DNA of 64,000 nt from Marinobacter maroccanus (GCF_002933275.1 NZ_PSSX01000001.1:372001-436000); one strand, 5' to 3'. Counted from the first letter of the stretch, positions 35,897 through 45,996 are shown. Numbers and translations: made by a program. The notes: generated from the letters alone by a model not told the origin.

Positions 35897-35922
35897 CCCC
35901 CTGCAAGACGAACTCCTTCATT

Positions 35923-35948
35923 GGCACCCCTCGGGGTGCCGTTTTTTT
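35923..35948 (+). terminator. Rho-independent terminator of fleS-fleR
   Basis: A perfect 8-bp stem GGCACCCC / GGGGTGCC with a TC loop, followed by GTTTTTTT, 26 bases past the fleR stop. Confidence 0.93.
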
Positions 35949-36032
35949 ATATCTCGTCAAAAGTCCGTCAGTGATTTCTTCTGGATCAGGAAGAAATTTC
36001 CTAACTGTATGATATTTAATATTAAAAACTAC

Positions 36033-36050
36033 TTGGCCTGCCAATTGCTT
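36033..36050 (+). promoter_or_regulatory. Sigma-54 promoter of the fliE operon
   Basis: TTGGCCTGCCAATTGCTT carries GG-N10-GC with a good TTGCTT -12 element, 65 bases before fliE. It probably drives fliEFGHIJ and perhaps the following regulatory module. Confidence 0.85.
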
Positions 36051-36114
36051 AATCCGGACTAACAGCACCCCAAGAGCAATGCCGTCCCGGGGAGGGCGGA
36101 GCCAGGAGAGAGTT

Positions 36115-36483
36115 ATGGTTCAACGTGCCGACATTAACAGTGTTTTGTCCGATATCCGGTCCCTGCGTTCCCAGATGATGCAGAACCAGCGGGTCGAACA
36201 GGATCAATCGGTTCGTGGCCGTATAGACGGTCCCCGTCAGGTTCAGGAAACTCAGGAGACGCCCAGCTTTAATGACATGCTGAGCAATGCTGTGAACAAC
36301 GTGAACGACCTCCAGAAAACCGCGGGTGATCTGAGAACCGCATACGATATGGGCGATCCGAACGTGGACATCACTCGCGTGATGATTGCCGCCCAGAAAT
36401 CCTCTGTCTCCTTCGAAGCACTGACCCAGGTACGTAACCGGGTGGTTCGGGCCTACGAAGACATTATGAACATGCCGATCTGA
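36115..36483 (+). CDS. fliE: Flagellar hook-basal body protein FliE
   Basis: This 122-residue protein joins the MS ring to the rod. The conserved C-terminal half is clear: FNDMLSNAVNNVNDLQKTAG, then DPNVDITRVMIAAQKSSVSF and VRNRVVRAYEDIMNMPI. The ATG at 36115 has AGGAGAG seven bases upstream; the earlier in-frame ATG at 36079 would lie inside the leader. It is the first gene of fliEFGHIJ, 15 bases before fliF. Confidence 0.95.
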   Translation: MVQRADINSVLSDIRSLRSQMMQNQRVEQDQSVRGRIDGPRQVQETQETPSFNDMLSNAVNNVNDLQKTAGDLRTAYDMGDPNVDITRVMIAAQKSSVSFEALTQVRNRVVRAYEDIMNMPI

Positions 36484-36498
36484 TAACGGAGCAGAGTC

Positions 36499-38202
36499 AT
36501 GGCCAGCGTACCTGCAGAAACCAACGCTTCCAACATGCCGACAGCCCGGGAGGGCGACGCGCCAGAGAGCCGCAGCGACCTGTTCATGGGGTTCAACCGG
36601 CTCAACCTGTTGCGCCAGATCGGCCTGATGGTGGGGCTTGCCGCAAGCGTAGCGCTGGGCCTGGCAGTTGTACTCTGGGCCCAGGAGCCGAACTATCAGC
36701 CTGTGGTGGGTGATCTCTCCTCCTACAACCCCCAAGATGTGACCACCATCCTGGAAAGCAACGGCATCGACTACAAGATGGATCCGCGCACCGGCGCCTT
36801 ACTGGTTCCTTCGGATCAGGTCTACAACGCACGGCTGAAGCTGGCGGCAGAGGGCGTCACGGATCGCCAAACCATGGGCTACGAGTTGCTGGACCAGGAA
36901 CGCGGTCTTGGCACGTCCCAGTTCATGGAAACCATCTCTTACCGCCGCGGGCTCGAGGGTGAGCTTGCCCGCACCGTCGCCAGCATGCGCGGTGTCCGGA
37001 ATGCCCGGGTGCACCTGGCAATACCGGAGCGCTCCGTTTTTGTCCGCGATGCCCGCGATCCGTCTGCCTCGGTATTTCTTGAAGTCTTTGCTGGCCGCCG
37101 GCCGGAACAGGAACAGATCAATGCCATTGTAAATCTGGTTGCCGGCAGCGTTCCCATGATGAGCAAGGAACATGTAACCGTTGTTGACCAGAACGGCAAT
37201 TTGCTGACCGGCAAGGAAAGTCAGACCAATGCCGACCAGATGGCGGACCAGTATGAGTACACGTCGAGAGTCGAGGAGCGCCTGACCCGTCGGGTGGCTT
37301 CCCTGATCGGACCGATTGTGGGTGATGGCCGTTATCGGGCTGAAGTTTCGGCGGATCTGGACTTCTCCTCGGTCGAACAGGCAGAGGAATTGTTTAACCC
37401 CGAGCAGCAGGCGGTGCGCAGCGAGCGCGAGCTCACTGAGCAGCGTTCGGCCGGTGCCCAGGGCGGTATTCCCGGAGCATTGGCGAACCAGCCCCCGGCC
37501 GATGCGACGGTGCCCGAGCAGGCTGCCGGTGGCGATGGCGAAGGAGCCGCTCCCGCGCCGGTAAATGTGCGTCGGGAATCCACGCGGAACTACGAAATGG
37601 ATCGCACGGTCAGCTATCGGCGTCAGGAGCTGGGCAGAGTCAAACGGGTAACGGTAGCTCTGGCCGTGGATGATATGAAAGTGGTGAATCCCCAAACCGG
37701 CGAGGTCAGCTATGAGCCCTGGCCGGAGCAGGAGCTGCAACGCCTCAGCATGCTGGTGCGCGACGCGGTGGGTTATTCTGCCGCCCGGGGTGACAGTGTT
37801 ACGGTAATGAACACCGCGTTTGCGCCGGAAGAAACCGTTGAATATGAGGCTCCTTCCTTCTGGGAACAGCCCTGGTTCTGGGACCTGATGAAGCAGGTGC
37901 TGGCAGGCCTGGTCATTCTGGTGCTGGTACTCGGGCTGTTGCGTCCCACACTGAAGAGCCTGTCCGGCGGTGGCCAGAGCGAGCGCGGTCTGGATTCCGG
38001 TAGCGGCGGCGGTTACGGTGGCCTTGACGATATCGAGGGCGGCGATGAATTGCGCAAGGCCATGTCCTCCCAGGATGATCTGCTTTTGCCGGGTGCCACA
38101 GACGGTTATGATAGGCAGCTGAACGCATTGAAAGGTCTGATTGCCGAAGACCCGGCGCGGGTCGCACAGGTAATGCGCCAGTGGGTGAATGTCGATGACT
38201 GA
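36499..38202 (+). CDS. fliF: Flagellar MS-ring protein FliF
   Basis: This 567-residue inner-membrane ring protein has two membrane segments (about residues 38-60, LMVGLAASVALGLAVVLWAQ, and about 467-487, VLAGLVILVLVLGLLRP). The ring-building motifs lie between: GTSQFMETISYRRGLEGELA and RNARVHLAIPERSVF. The C-terminal tail that binds FliG is present. It ends by overlapping fliG. Confidence 0.96.
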   Translation: MASVPAETNASNMPTAREGDAPESRSDLFMGFNRLNLLRQIGLMVGLAASVALGLAVVLWAQEPNYQPVVGDLSSYNPQDVTTILESNGIDYKMDPRTGALLVPSDQVYNARLKLAAEGVTDRQTMGYELLDQERGLGTSQFMETISYRRGLEGELARTVASMRGVRNARVHLAIPERSVFVRDARDPSASVFLEVFAGRRPEQEQINAIVNLVAGSVPMMSKEHVTVVDQNGNLLTGKESQTNADQMADQYEYTSRVEERLTRRVASLIGPIVGDGRYRAEVSADLDFSSVEQAEELFNPEQQAVRSERELTEQRSAGAQGGIPGALANQPPADATVPEQAAGGDGEGAAPAPVNVRRESTRNYEMDRTVSYRRQELGRVKRVTVALAVDDMKVVNPQTGEVSYEPWPEQELQRLSMLVRDAVGYSAARGDSVTVMNTAFAPEETVEYEAPSFWEQPWFWDLMKQVLAGLVILVLVLGLLRPTLKSLSGGGQSERGLDSGSGGGYGGLDDIEGGDELRKAMSSQDDLLLPGATDGYDRQLNALKGLIAEDPARVAQVMRQWVNVDD

Positions 38203-39238
38203 ACAAGCCAATCAACAGGGTGGCAATGAGCCGAAGAAGCCACAGCGGAAAATTCCGCGCGTGGAGCAGGCTGCTATTCTGCTGATGTCACTGGGCGAGG
38301 CGGATGCGGCTGAAATTCTCAAGCACATGGGGCCCAAAGAGGTCCAGCGTGTGGGTGTGGCCATGGCCCAGATGAAGGATGTCAGCAAGGATGAAGTCAC
38401 TTATGTGATGAACCAGTTTGTTGATGCCGTGGGTGGCCAGACCGGTCTGGGCGTGGGCAATGACGACTATATCCGGACGATGCTGACTCAGGCCCTGGGC
38501 GACGATAAGGCATCCAGCCTGATCGACCGTATCCTGATCGGCGGCAACACCACCGGCCTGGATACCCTCAAGTGGATGGAACCCCGGGCTGTGGGTGACA
38601 TCATTCGTTACGAACACCCGCAGATTCAGGCCATTGTTATCTCCTATCTTGATCCGGATCAGGCGGCTGAAATTCTCGGCACTCTGGATGAAAAAGTGCG
38701 CCTTGACGTCATGATGCGGGTGGCATCGCTGGAGAGTATCCAGCCCCAGGCGCTGCAGGAACTGAACGATATTCTTGAAAAGCAGTTCTCCGGCGGCGCC
38801 GCCTCCCAGACCAGCCGGATTGGTGGTGTCAAACGGGCAGCGGATATCATGAACTTCATGGATCGCAGCATTGAAGGCAATCTGATGGATTCGATCAAGG
38901 ACATGGATCCGGACCTTGCCAGCACCATTGAGGATCTGATGTTCGTGTTCGATAACCTCAAGGAAGTGGACGATCGCGGTATTCAGGCACTGTTGCGGGA
39001 AGTGTCCTCGGAAGTACTGGTGGTGGCACTCAAAGGCGCCGACGAAGAGGTTCAGAACAAGATCTTCAAGAACATGTCCAAGCGTGCAGCAGAGTTGCTG
39101 CAGGATGATCTTGAGGCCAAGGGGCCAGTCAAGGTCAGCGAAGTTGAATCGGCCCAGAAAGATATTATTACTATCGCCCGCCGGATGGCCGAGGCCGGTG
39201 AAATCTCCCTCGGCGGTGCCGGCGAAGAAATGATGTAA
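38195..39238 (+). CDS. fliG: Flagellar motor switch protein FliG
   Basis: At 347 residues this rotor component contacts FliF, FliM and the stator. Motifs are seen in PRVEQAAILLMSLGEADAA, in EHPQIQAIVISYLDPDQAA, and in the C-terminal torque helix region (VLVVALKGADEEVQNKIFKN). The ATG at 38195, inside the fliF stop region, has GGGTGA six bases upstream; an ATG at 38189 would overlap that site. It overlaps fliH by one base. A slightly longer Lys/Pro-rich N-terminus than in E. coli is present. Confidence 0.95.
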   Translation: MTEQANQQGGNEPKKPQRKIPRVEQAAILLMSLGEADAAEILKHMGPKEVQRVGVAMAQMKDVSKDEVTYVMNQFVDAVGGQTGLGVGNDDYIRTMLTQALGDDKASSLIDRILIGGNTTGLDTLKWMEPRAVGDIIRYEHPQIQAIVISYLDPDQAAEILGTLDEKVRLDVMMRVASLESIQPQALQELNDILEKQFSGGAASQTSRIGGVKRAADIMNFMDRSIEGNLMDSIKDMDPDLASTIEDLMFVFDNLKEVDDRGIQALLREVSSEVLVVALKGADEEVQNKIFKNMSKRAAELLQDDLEAKGPVKVSEVESAQKDIITIARRMAEAGEISLGGAGEEMM

Positions 39239-40131
39239 TGAAAGATTCCACCCGAGACGTCAACCGGATTCCCAAGGAGCAGCTGACCGCCTACGAGCGC
39301 TGGGAGTTGCCCCTGCTGGATGCCCGTGGCAACGAAGTGCCCCGGGAGGAGGAGCGGGAGGTCAAGCCCCTGACGGCAGCCGACATTGACGAGATCCGTC
39401 AGGCAGCCCGTGAAGACGGTTACAAAGAGGGGCGTGATCAGGGTTACGAGGACGGTCTGAAAGCCGGCAAGGAAGAAGGGCACCGGGAAGGCCTGGAAAC
39501 AGGCCTTGCAGAGGGCAGGGAGCAGGGCAAAACCCAGGGCTACGACGACACCCGCAAGGAAATTGACACCAAACTCGACCGTCTCGAACACTTGCTGGGT
39601 GAACTGCTGCTACCAATCAGGCGGCACGAGGACGAGCTTGAAACCTCGCTGGTCAACCTGACCACGGTTCTGGCGCGGGCGGTGGTCTACCGCGAGCTGA
39701 CCATCGACTCCTCCCAGATCCGCCATGTGGTTCGCCGAGCGATGGAAGCTCTGCCCTCCACCGCGGAGAACATCCGCATCCACATCAATCCCGAAGATTG
39801 CGAGATGGTCCGCGAGGTGACTGCCCGGCTGGAAGCGTCCGCTTCCGTCATTGAAGATGCCAGTATTCTGCCCGGTGGCTGCAAGGTGGAAACCCGCCAC
39901 AGCCTGGTGGATTTCACCGTCGAAAAACGCTTCCAGCGGGCCGTTCAGAGCATGCTGGACCAGCAGATGAACGACAGTGAGGGCGGAGAGACCGAGGAGC
40001 TTGATTCCATGATGGAAGACCTGACCGGTTTCCATCGAGAGGTACTGGATTCTCACGAGTCCGGGGGCTCCGCAGACGACCCGAAGCCGGCGCAGGATGA
40101 AGGTGACGGTGATGACCTCGAATCTCGCTGA
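39238..40131 (+). CDS. fliH: Flagellar assembly protein FliH
   Basis: This 297-residue regulator of the export ATPase FliI has the family-typical Gly-rich repeat region ([18 protein letters not shown], a series of Gly every four residues) forming a long helix, followed by a globular C-terminal domain ([20 protein letters not shown]). It overlaps fliG at its start and fliI at its end by 20 bases, which suggests coupled translation. A disordered acidic tail closes it. Confidence 0.93.
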   Translation: MKDSTRDVNRIPKEQLTAYERWELPLLDARGNEVPREEEREVKPLTAADIDEIRQAAREDGYKEGRDQGYEDGLKAGKEEGHREGLETGLAEGREQGKTQGYDDTRKEIDTKLDRLEHLLGELLLPIRRHEDELETSLVNLTTVLARAVVYRELTIDSSQIRHVVRRAMEALPSTAENIRIHINPEDCEMVREVTARLEASASVIEDASILPGGCKVETRHSLVDFTVEKRFQRAVQSMLDQQMNDSEGGETEELDSMMEDLTGFHREVLDSHESGGSADDPKPAQDEGDGDDLESR

Positions 40132-41509
40132 TCGCCTCAACCGCTTCCAGGGCTTTCTGGGCAACGAACCTGAACCTGAGCTCTCGGGCCGACTGACCCG
40201 TATGGTCGGCCTGACACTGGAATGTGTCGGTTGCCCCATGGTCGTCGGTGACCGCTGCGTGATCTTTGGCCAGAACACCGGCAACGTTGAAGCGGAGGTG
40301 GTGGGTTTCGAGGACGACAGGGTGTATCTGATGCCCCTGACAGCGATTGAAGGGCTCAAGCCCGGTGCCAGGGTAGTGCCTCTGTCCGCCGCCAGTCGTG
40401 TTCCGGTGGGGCCGCAGTTGCTTGGTCGGGTAGTGGATGGCAGTGGCGAGCCCCTGGATGGAAAAGGGCCCCTGCAGGCCGAAGCCCGCGTTGCGCTCAC
40501 CGGCGATATCATCAACCCGCTGAATCGTGCGCCGGTGCGACAGTCCATGGACGTGGGTATCCGGGCGATTAACGCGTTGATGACCGTCGGCCAGGGCCAG
40601 CGTCTCGGTCTGTTTGCCGGCAGTGGCGTGGGCAAGAGTATGCTGCTGGGCATGATGACCCGCTTCACCGATGCCGACATCACCGTGGTGGGCCTGATTG
40701 GTGAACGGGGTCGCGAGGTTAAGGAATTTATCGAAGACATTCTGGGCGAGGAGGGGCTTTCCCGCTCGGTAGTGGTGGCCGCGCCCGCTGATGACTCGCC
40801 TCTGATGCGGCTGCGTGCCGCCATGCTGACCACCCGAATTGCCGAGTATTACCGGGATCAGGGCAAGCGGGTGCTGCTGCTCATGGATTCCCTGACCCGC
40901 TATGCCCAGGCCCAGCGGGAGATCGCTCTTGCCGTGGGTGAGCCGCCGGCCACCAAAGGTTATCCGCCTTCGGTGTTTGCCAAGCTGCCCCAGTTGGTGG
41001 AGCGAACCGGCAACGGCCGCCCCGGTGGTGGCTCGATTACCGCCTTCTACACCGTGCTTACCGAGGGTGACGACCAGCAGGACCCGATCGCCGATGCTGC
41101 CAGGGCGATTCTGGACGGCCACATCGTACTGTCCCGTCGGCTCGCCGAAGAGGGGCATTATCCGGCTATTGATGTGGAAGCCTCGATAAGCCGGGTCATG
41201 CCTCAGGTCACCGAAACCGAACATTTCGCCCGTGCCCAGCGGTTCAAACAGGTGTATTCCCGCTATCAGCAGGCCCGGGACCTGATTTCCGTGGGTGCCT
41301 ACGTCAAGGGCTCCGATCCCGAGACCGATTTTGCCATCACCCACATCGGCAATATGCGCCAGTTTTTACAGCAGGGGCTCAATGAGAGCGCTCCGCTGAA
41401 AGACAGTGTCGAGCAATTGCTGGCAGTGGTGCCGGAACGTCGGTCCCCCGAGCGGCGCAAGTCGGCGGTTCCGAATCCGGCAGCCGGCCCCGGCGGCGGT
41501 GACGCCTGA
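40112..41509 (+). CDS. fliI: Flagellum-specific ATPase FliI
   Basis: This 465-residue ATPase of the flagellar type III export system resembles the F1 beta subunit. Walker A is [16 protein letters not shown], Walker B is [19 protein letters not shown], and the ring region has [17 protein letters not shown]. The start ATG at 40112 lies inside the end of fliH; a more upstream in-frame ATG at 40097 is possible. Its stop overlaps the fliJ start by one base. Confidence 0.95.
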   Translation: MTSNLADRLNRFQGFLGNEPEPELSGRLTRMVGLTLECVGCPMVVGDRCVIFGQNTGNVEAEVVGFEDDRVYLMPLTAIEGLKPGARVVPLSAASRVPVGPQLLGRVVDGSGEPLDGKGPLQAEARVALTGDIINPLNRAPVRQSMDVGIRAINALMTVGQGQRLGLFAGSGVGKSMLLGMMTRFTDADITVVGLIGERGREVKEFIEDILGEEGLSRSVVVAAPADDSPLMRLRAAMLTTRIAEYYRDQGKRVLLLMDSLTRYAQAQREIALAVGEPPATKGYPPSVFAKLPQLVERTGNGRPGGGSITAFYTVLTEGDDQQDPIADAARAILDGHIVLSRRLAEEGHYPAIDVEASISRVMPQVTETEHFARAQRFKQVYSRYQQARDLISVGAYVKGSDPETDFAITHIGNMRQFLQQGLNESAPLKDSVEQLLAVVPERRSPERRKSAVPNPAAGPGGGDA

Positions 41510-41952
41510 TGCTGCGATCCCGGCGGCTGGAAGTGGTTCTTTCCCTTGAAGAACGCAAGGAACAGGAAGCTCTGGAACGAATGGGCGAAGCCCGAAAGCT
41601 GGCTGAACAGCAGCGCGAACAGGTGCAGAACCTGAACCGTTACCAGCAGGAGTACCGCGATCAGATCCGTAACAGTCAGCAGGGCGTGGTGCAGGTTTCC
41701 CGCCTCCAGGCCTGGCAAGCCTTTATCGCGCAACTGGATCAGGTGATCCGGCAGCAGCAGAAACAGCTGGACCAGGCAGAGAAGGTCTTTGAGGCGCGTA
41801 AACAGGAATGGCAGCAGGCCTGGGAGCGGCGGCGCGGCATGGAAAAGTACATCGAAACCTGCCGGCAACAGGAACAGAAAGAGCAGGATCTTCGCGAACA
41901 AAAGCTCTCGGACGAGGCCGCCGGGCGGGCCTTTAACCGCCGTCGACGCTGA
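41509..41952 (+). CDS. fliJ: Flagellar export chaperone FliJ
   Basis: This 147-residue protein is almost entirely coiled coil, with dense Gln, Glu, Arg and Leu (LEERKEQEALERMGEARKLA). It has no motif beyond the size, position and helical pattern, all as expected for FliJ, which connects FliI to FlhA. It is the last gene of the block beginning with fliE, with 122 bases to the next gene. Confidence 0.9.
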   Translation: MLRSRRLEVVLSLEERKEQEALERMGEARKLAEQQREQVQNLNRYQQEYRDQIRNSQQGVVQVSRLQAWQAFIAQLDQVIRQQQKQLDQAEKVFEARKQEWQQAWERRRGMEKYIETCRQQEQKEQDLREQKLSDEAAGRAFNRRRR

Positions 41953-42074
41953 ATCTTGCTACGCATCAAGCAAATACGGGTGCAAAATCAGGCCACTCAG
42001 CTATCCTTACCCGAAGAAGGACTGGTGAAAAACGCCGGTTGAATGCTGCTCTAGATACCTTGGGAGGTTGAGGA

Positions 42075-42380
42075 ATGCCGATTCAGACGCGCCGCGATGA
42101 TGACGGTCAGACCCTGGTTATCAGAATCGAGGGGCGGTTTGATTTCAGCACCCATCAGGCATTCCGGGATGCCTACGAGCATGGTGATCCGGATATCCGC
42201 TACTACATTGTGGACCTGTCGGACACCACCTATCTGGACAGCTCGGCCCTTGGTATGTTGTTGTTGCTCAGGGATTACGCCGGGGGTGACAGCGCCCGCA
42301 TTGTGATCGAAAACTGCAATAACGATGTACGCCGCATTCTTTCCATCTCCAATTTCGAGCAATTGTTCAACATCCGCTGA
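42075..42380 (+). CDS. STAS-domain anti-sigma factor antagonist
   Basis: This 101-residue single STAS domain has a typical start (RRDDDGQTLVIRIEGRFDF) and a likely phosphorylated serine at 56 or 57 in TTYLDSSALGMLLLLRDY. It resembles partner-switching antagonists such as HsbA and RsbV. It is followed 24 bases downstream by a phosphatase/kinase response regulator, which should set its phosphorylation state. Probable output: control of an anti-sigma factor such as FlgM, which would link signals to motility or biofilm. Confidence 0.9.
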   Translation: MPIQTRRDDDGQTLVIRIEGRFDFSTHQAFRDAYEHGDPDIRYYIVDLSDTTYLDSSALGMLLLLRDYAGGDSARIVIENCNNDVRRILSISNFEQLFNIR

Positions 42381-42404
42381 TGCTCGCGGACTGCCGGAGT
42401 AGTC

Positions 42405-44162
42405 ATGGATGATTCCGTTGCAGAACACAACAGCTCTCTGAGAATACTCATCGCTGACGATTCGGACAGCGACCGCCTGATCCTCAAAACACTCCTGAAG
42501 CGCCTCGGGCACGAGGTTCTGGACGTTGCCAACGGACTGGATGCAGTCTCGGTATTCCAGCAGGAGTCGCCGGATCTGGTTCTGCTCGATGCCCTCATGC
42601 CGATCATGGACGGTATGGAAGCCGCCCGTCAGATCAAATTCCTGGCCGGCGAGCGGCTGGTCCCACTGATCTTCCTGACCTCCCTTTCTGAAGCTGGCGC
42701 GCTGGCCCGTTGCCTGGAGGCGGGTGGTGATGACTTTCTGGGCAAGCCCTACAACCGGATTATCATCGAAGCCAAGATCAAGGCGTTCAACCGGATGCGG
42801 CTGATGCACCAGACCCTCTCGGATCAGCGGGATCTGATCCGGGAGCGGAATCGACAGTTGACCGAAGAGCAGGAAATCGCCAAGCGGGTATTCGACAACG
42901 TCGCTCACTCCGGTTGCCTGGACGCCGCCAATATCCGTTATCACGCCTCGCCCCAGTCCATTTTCAATGGCGATGTGCTGTTCGCCTCGCCACGCCCTGC
43001 AGGCGGGATGCTGATCTTCATGGGGGATTTCACCGGCCACGGTCTGCCGGCGGCCATTGGCGCCATGCCAGTTGCCGAAATCTTTTACGGCATGGCCAAC
43101 AAGGGCTTTAACGGCCAGGATGTGTTGCGCGAGATCAATCAGAAACTCAAACGGATTCTGCCTACCGGGATGTTCTGTTGTGGCGCCATGATCGAGGCGG
43201 ACTTCAAACTTAACCAGGCGCAGATATGGAACGGCGGTTTGCCCGATGGCTGGCTGATCCGACCCTCAGGAGAGCATCTGGCGCTGCCATCGCGGCATTT
43301 GCCACTCGGTATTCTCTCGCCCGATCAGTTCAATGCCGATTTCGAGAGAGTTGGTGCTGCCCCGGGTGATCGGGTGCTGATGATGACTGATGGTTTTCTG
43401 GAATTTTCCGACAGCGCCGGCAACGTCTTTGGCGAACAGGGAGTCACTGGAACGCTTGATCGGCTGGCTGCAGGCGACCACCCATTTGACGCCATGATGT
43501 CTGCGGTTCACCGGTTTACCGGTACCTTTGAAGATGGCGACGATCTGACGCTATGCTGTCTGGAAATGATGGACGAAGCCGGACTTTCTACTCTGCCAGA
43601 TCGTGCCGCACCGTCAGCACTTGCCGGGCCGGCCGAATGGCGCTGCACCTATGAAATCCGTGAAAGGACGCTTGGCGAGTTCAGTCCCCTGCCTCTGTTG
43701 CTTCACATCTGCATGGAAGTGCCGGGTCTTCGCCGCAAAAGTGGAGAAATTTATACCTTGCTGGCGGAACTCTACAACAACGCGCTGGAACATGGTGTTC
43801 TGGAATTGCCGTCTGAATGGAAACACTCTCCGGAGGGCTTTGGCCGCTATTATGCCGAGCGCAATCGGCGGCTGGCTAACGTGGAGGGGCACTACATCCG
43901 GTTTACACTGCATCATTCCCTGAAACCGGATGGCGGCCGGCTTCGTGTAGTTTGCGAGGACAGTGGCCAGGGGTTTGATTTCCGGAATCATCCCAGTGTG
44001 GCCTCCGGTGTCTCCCCGGCGATGAGTGGGCGGTATGCAGGGCGGGGCCTGCTGCTGTTGAAACGCCTGGCTGAGACCATCAGGTTTCATGAACAGGGCA
44101 ATCATGTTGAAATTGTTTATGATTGGCAGTTCGCCCGTACAGCGGAGAATCGAGATGACTGA
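42405..44162 (+). CDS. Response regulator with PP2C phosphatase and anti-sigma kinase domains (HsbR-like)
   Basis: This 585-residue three-domain protein has a receiver domain with Asp62 (LVLLDALMPIMDG), a PP2C/SpoIIE phosphatase (about residues 165-385; GDFTGHGLPAAIGAMPVAE, later RVLMMTDGFLE), and a C-terminal GHKL kinase-like domain (about 410-560; ELYNNALEHGVLEL, then CEDSGQGFDF). It can in principle both dephosphorylate and phosphorylate the STAS protein encoded just upstream. The order fliJ-STAS-this-HPt is known from Pseudomonas. It overlaps the HPt gene by 8 bases. Confidence 0.92.
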   Translation: MDDSVAEHNSSLRILIADDSDSDRLILKTLLKRLGHEVLDVANGLDAVSVFQQESPDLVLLDALMPIMDGMEAARQIKFLAGERLVPLIFLTSLSEAGALARCLEAGGDDFLGKPYNRIIIEAKIKAFNRMRLMHQTLSDQRDLIRERNRQLTEEQEIAKRVFDNVAHSGCLDAANIRYHASPQSIFNGDVLFASPRPAGGMLIFMGDFTGHGLPAAIGAMPVAEIFYGMANKGFNGQDVLREINQKLKRILPTGMFCCGAMIEADFKLNQAQIWNGGLPDGWLIRPSGEHLALPSRHLPLGILSPDQFNADFERVGAAPGDRVLMMTDGFLEFSDSAGNVFGEQGVTGTLDRLAAGDHPFDAMMSAVHRFTGTFEDGDDLTLCCLEMMDEAGLSTLPDRAAPSALAGPAEWRCTYEIRERTLGEFSPLPLLLHICMEVPGLRRKSGEIYTLLAELYNNALEHGVLELPSEWKHSPEGFGRYYAERNRRLANVEGHYIRFTLHHSLKPDGGRLRVVCEDSGQGFDFRNHPSVASGVSPAMSGRYAGRGLLLLKRLAETIRFHEQGNHVEIVYDWQFARTAENRDD

Positions 44163-44502
44163 TAAACCACACCTGGACGAGGAGGCACTGGCTGAGCTTC
44201 GAGACGTCATGGAGGATGAGTTCGAAGTGCTGATACAGACCTATCTGGCAGATTCCCGGGACAGAATCCTGGCTCTGCGGGAAGCCCTGAAGGCTGAGGA
44301 CAGTGATGCCTTTGCGAAGACAGCCCACAGTTTCAAGGGCAGTTGCATCAATATCGGCGCTCCCAGACTTGGCGAGATCTGTCTTAAAGCCGAGATGGCC
44401 GGAAAGGAGTCCCGGCTGGAAGACGCGCCGGATCTGCTGAATGAAATTGACCGGGAATTCGAGCAGGTGATTGAGCGCCTGGACGGATTGCTGGTTCGAT
44501 AG
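44155..44502 (+). CDS. HPt phosphotransfer domain protein
   Basis: This 115-residue four-helix HPt protein has the phospho-acceptor His58 in KTAHSFKGSCINIGAPRL. It is expected to carry phosphate from a hybrid histidine kinase to the receiver domain of the upstream regulator. It overlaps that gene by 8 bases (ATG at 44155). The longer in-frame start at 44089 would enter the preceding gene by 74 bases and is rejected. No kinase is encoded nearby. Confidence 0.9.
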   Translation: MTDKPHLDEEALAELRDVMEDEFEVLIQTYLADSRDRILALREALKAEDSDAFAKTAHSFKGSCINIGAPRLGEICLKAEMAGKESRLEDAPDLLNEIDREFEQVIERLDGLLVR

Positions 44503-44546
44503 TTTTCGCCAACTCAGGCCTTTGGCCAGGCAGGGCCAGCGTGCTC

Positions 44547-44562
44547 TGGCATCACAATTGCT
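44547..44562 (+). promoter_or_regulatory. Sigma-54 promoter candidate of fliK
   Basis: TGGCATCACAATTGCT holds GG-N10-GC with a full TTGCT -12 element, 94 bases before fliK. Confidence 0.75.
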
Positions 44563-44655
44563 TTGTCTTTCGCAGTGAGTGTATTAACTGCCCAAACACC
44601 GGCCAGGTCCGGCAAGGTGAGGGCGACAATGCGATAAAAGCGGCAAGAGGTTGCC

Positions 44656-45831
44656 ATGGCCCAGATGGTTCTCCCCCAAACCCCCGCGCCCGGGACACAG
44701 AAAGATCCCGGCCCGTCCAAATCCGGAAACAGCCGGGATCCGGCTGAAAGAAAAAACGATTTTGAATCTGTCTCCCAGGCGGAGCAGAAGCGGCTGGACC
44801 GCCAGAAAGCGGATCGCAACGCCGAGGCAAAGTCTGCTGATGAATCCCGTTCCGCCCGGGACAATGCGCCCGATGCCGACGCCAGGGCAAAGTCTGGTGA
44901 GAAGCCCGATGCAGCCTCCGGGACCGAGCCTCGGGAATCCGGTGAGCCGGTCGTTGCCAGTGATGAATCCGGGGCAGAGCCCACCGCACTGCCACTGACG
45001 TTTGCCGAGTTACAGTCGTGGCTGAGCCCGCAAGCCGGTCGTTCCGGTGAGGCGACCTTCTCGGCAGCCGGCACTGGAACCGGCGCCAGTGCTTCGGCTG
45101 GTGGGCCTGGCCAGGCTGCTGCCGTGGGCGGTATATTCAATGGCATTCTCTCGTCCGCACCCGGGCAGAGCGGGCAGGCCTCTGCTGGCGTCGTCACCGG
45201 CGATGCCACATTAACGGACGCCATGAAGGCTTCGGTACTCACCGATACTGGTCGAAACCCCGATTCCGGCTCTCTTCTCAGCTCTGGCCGTTTCCAATCG
45301 GCCATGGATCTCGTCTCCCAGCAGGTGGCCAGTGGCACTAATGGAGCGGCTAAACTGGCGGCTGAGAACGCTGCGCCTCTTCGAGGTTATGCCACCTCCA
45401 TCGATGTGCCGGTTGGTCATGCTGAATGGGGTGACAAGCTGGTGGGCAAGCTCAGCTGGCTGACCGCCCGCAACATGTCGGTTGCAGAGATCCACCTGAC
45501 CCCGCCGGACATGGGCCCCATGGAGGTCAAGGTTCGGGTGCAGAACGAGCAGGCAAGCATTACTGTCCATTCTGCGAATCCGGTGGTCCGGGATCAGCTG
45601 GAACTCCACTCTCACCGGCTCCGGGATATGCTCGGTGAGCAGGGGCTTTCACTGGCCGGCTTCGACGTTTCCGATTCGCCACGGCAGCAGGCCGGTGAAC
45701 AGGGAGCCGGAAACGGTGATGGCTCCGGCGCGGATTCGACGTCGCTGCTCGTTGCCGATCAGGACGATGAAAATGTCAGCTCCGGCAGCCTTGACCTAAG
45801 CTGGAAAGGCGAAGTTGACATCTTCGCCTGA
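44656..45831 (+). CDS. fliK: Flagellar hook-length control protein FliK
   Basis: This 391-residue secreted ruler has a low-complexity N-terminal region rich in Ala, Ser, Gly, Glu (about 1-240) and a conserved C-terminal hook-length domain with EIHLTPPDMGPMEVKVRVQN and LRDMLGEQGLSLAGFDVSD. The N-terminal half is poorly conserved in all FliK proteins. It is preceded by a sigma-54 promoter, and the adjacent fliL has its own, so the two are probably separate units. Confidence 0.9.
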   Translation: MAQMVLPQTPAPGTQKDPGPSKSGNSRDPAERKNDFESVSQAEQKRLDRQKADRNAEAKSADESRSARDNAPDADARAKSGEKPDAASGTEPRESGEPVVASDESGAEPTALPLTFAELQSWLSPQAGRSGEATFSAAGTGTGASASAGGPGQAAAVGGIFNGILSSAPGQSGQASAGVVTGDATLTDAMKASVLTDTGRNPDSGSLLSSGRFQSAMDLVSQQVASGTNGAAKLAAENAAPLRGYATSIDVPVGHAEWGDKLVGKLSWLTARNMSVAEIHLTPPDMGPMEVKVRVQNEQASITVHSANPVVRDQLELHSHRLRDMLGEQGLSLAGFDVSDSPRQQAGEQGAGNGDGSGADSTSLLVADQDDENVSSGSLDLSWKGEVDIFA

Positions 45832-45918
45832 CGCCTGTCGATATTCTCCTCTAATCTCTTTTGCCCATCCTTTCCGGCAACGCTAAACTGCTGTTCTGAA
45901 CGGGAAGGTTGGGTGTTC

Positions 45919-45934
45919 TGGCCCGCCCTTTGCA
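45919..45934 (+). promoter_or_regulatory. Sigma-54 promoter of the fliL operon
   Basis: TGGCCCGCCCTTTGCA matches GG-N10-GC with the TTGCA -12 element, 63 bases before fliL. Confidence 0.8.
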
Positions 45935-45996
45935 TCCAATCCTGAAAAGTCACGGAAAAACCCTCCGTCTGACGGATTTCTGGCAAATCGAAGACT

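Noticed and set aside
36799..41344. Long minus-strand frames antisense to fliF, fliH and fliI
   Set aside because: The flagellar genes on the plus strand are certain and tightly packed; these frames are shadows.
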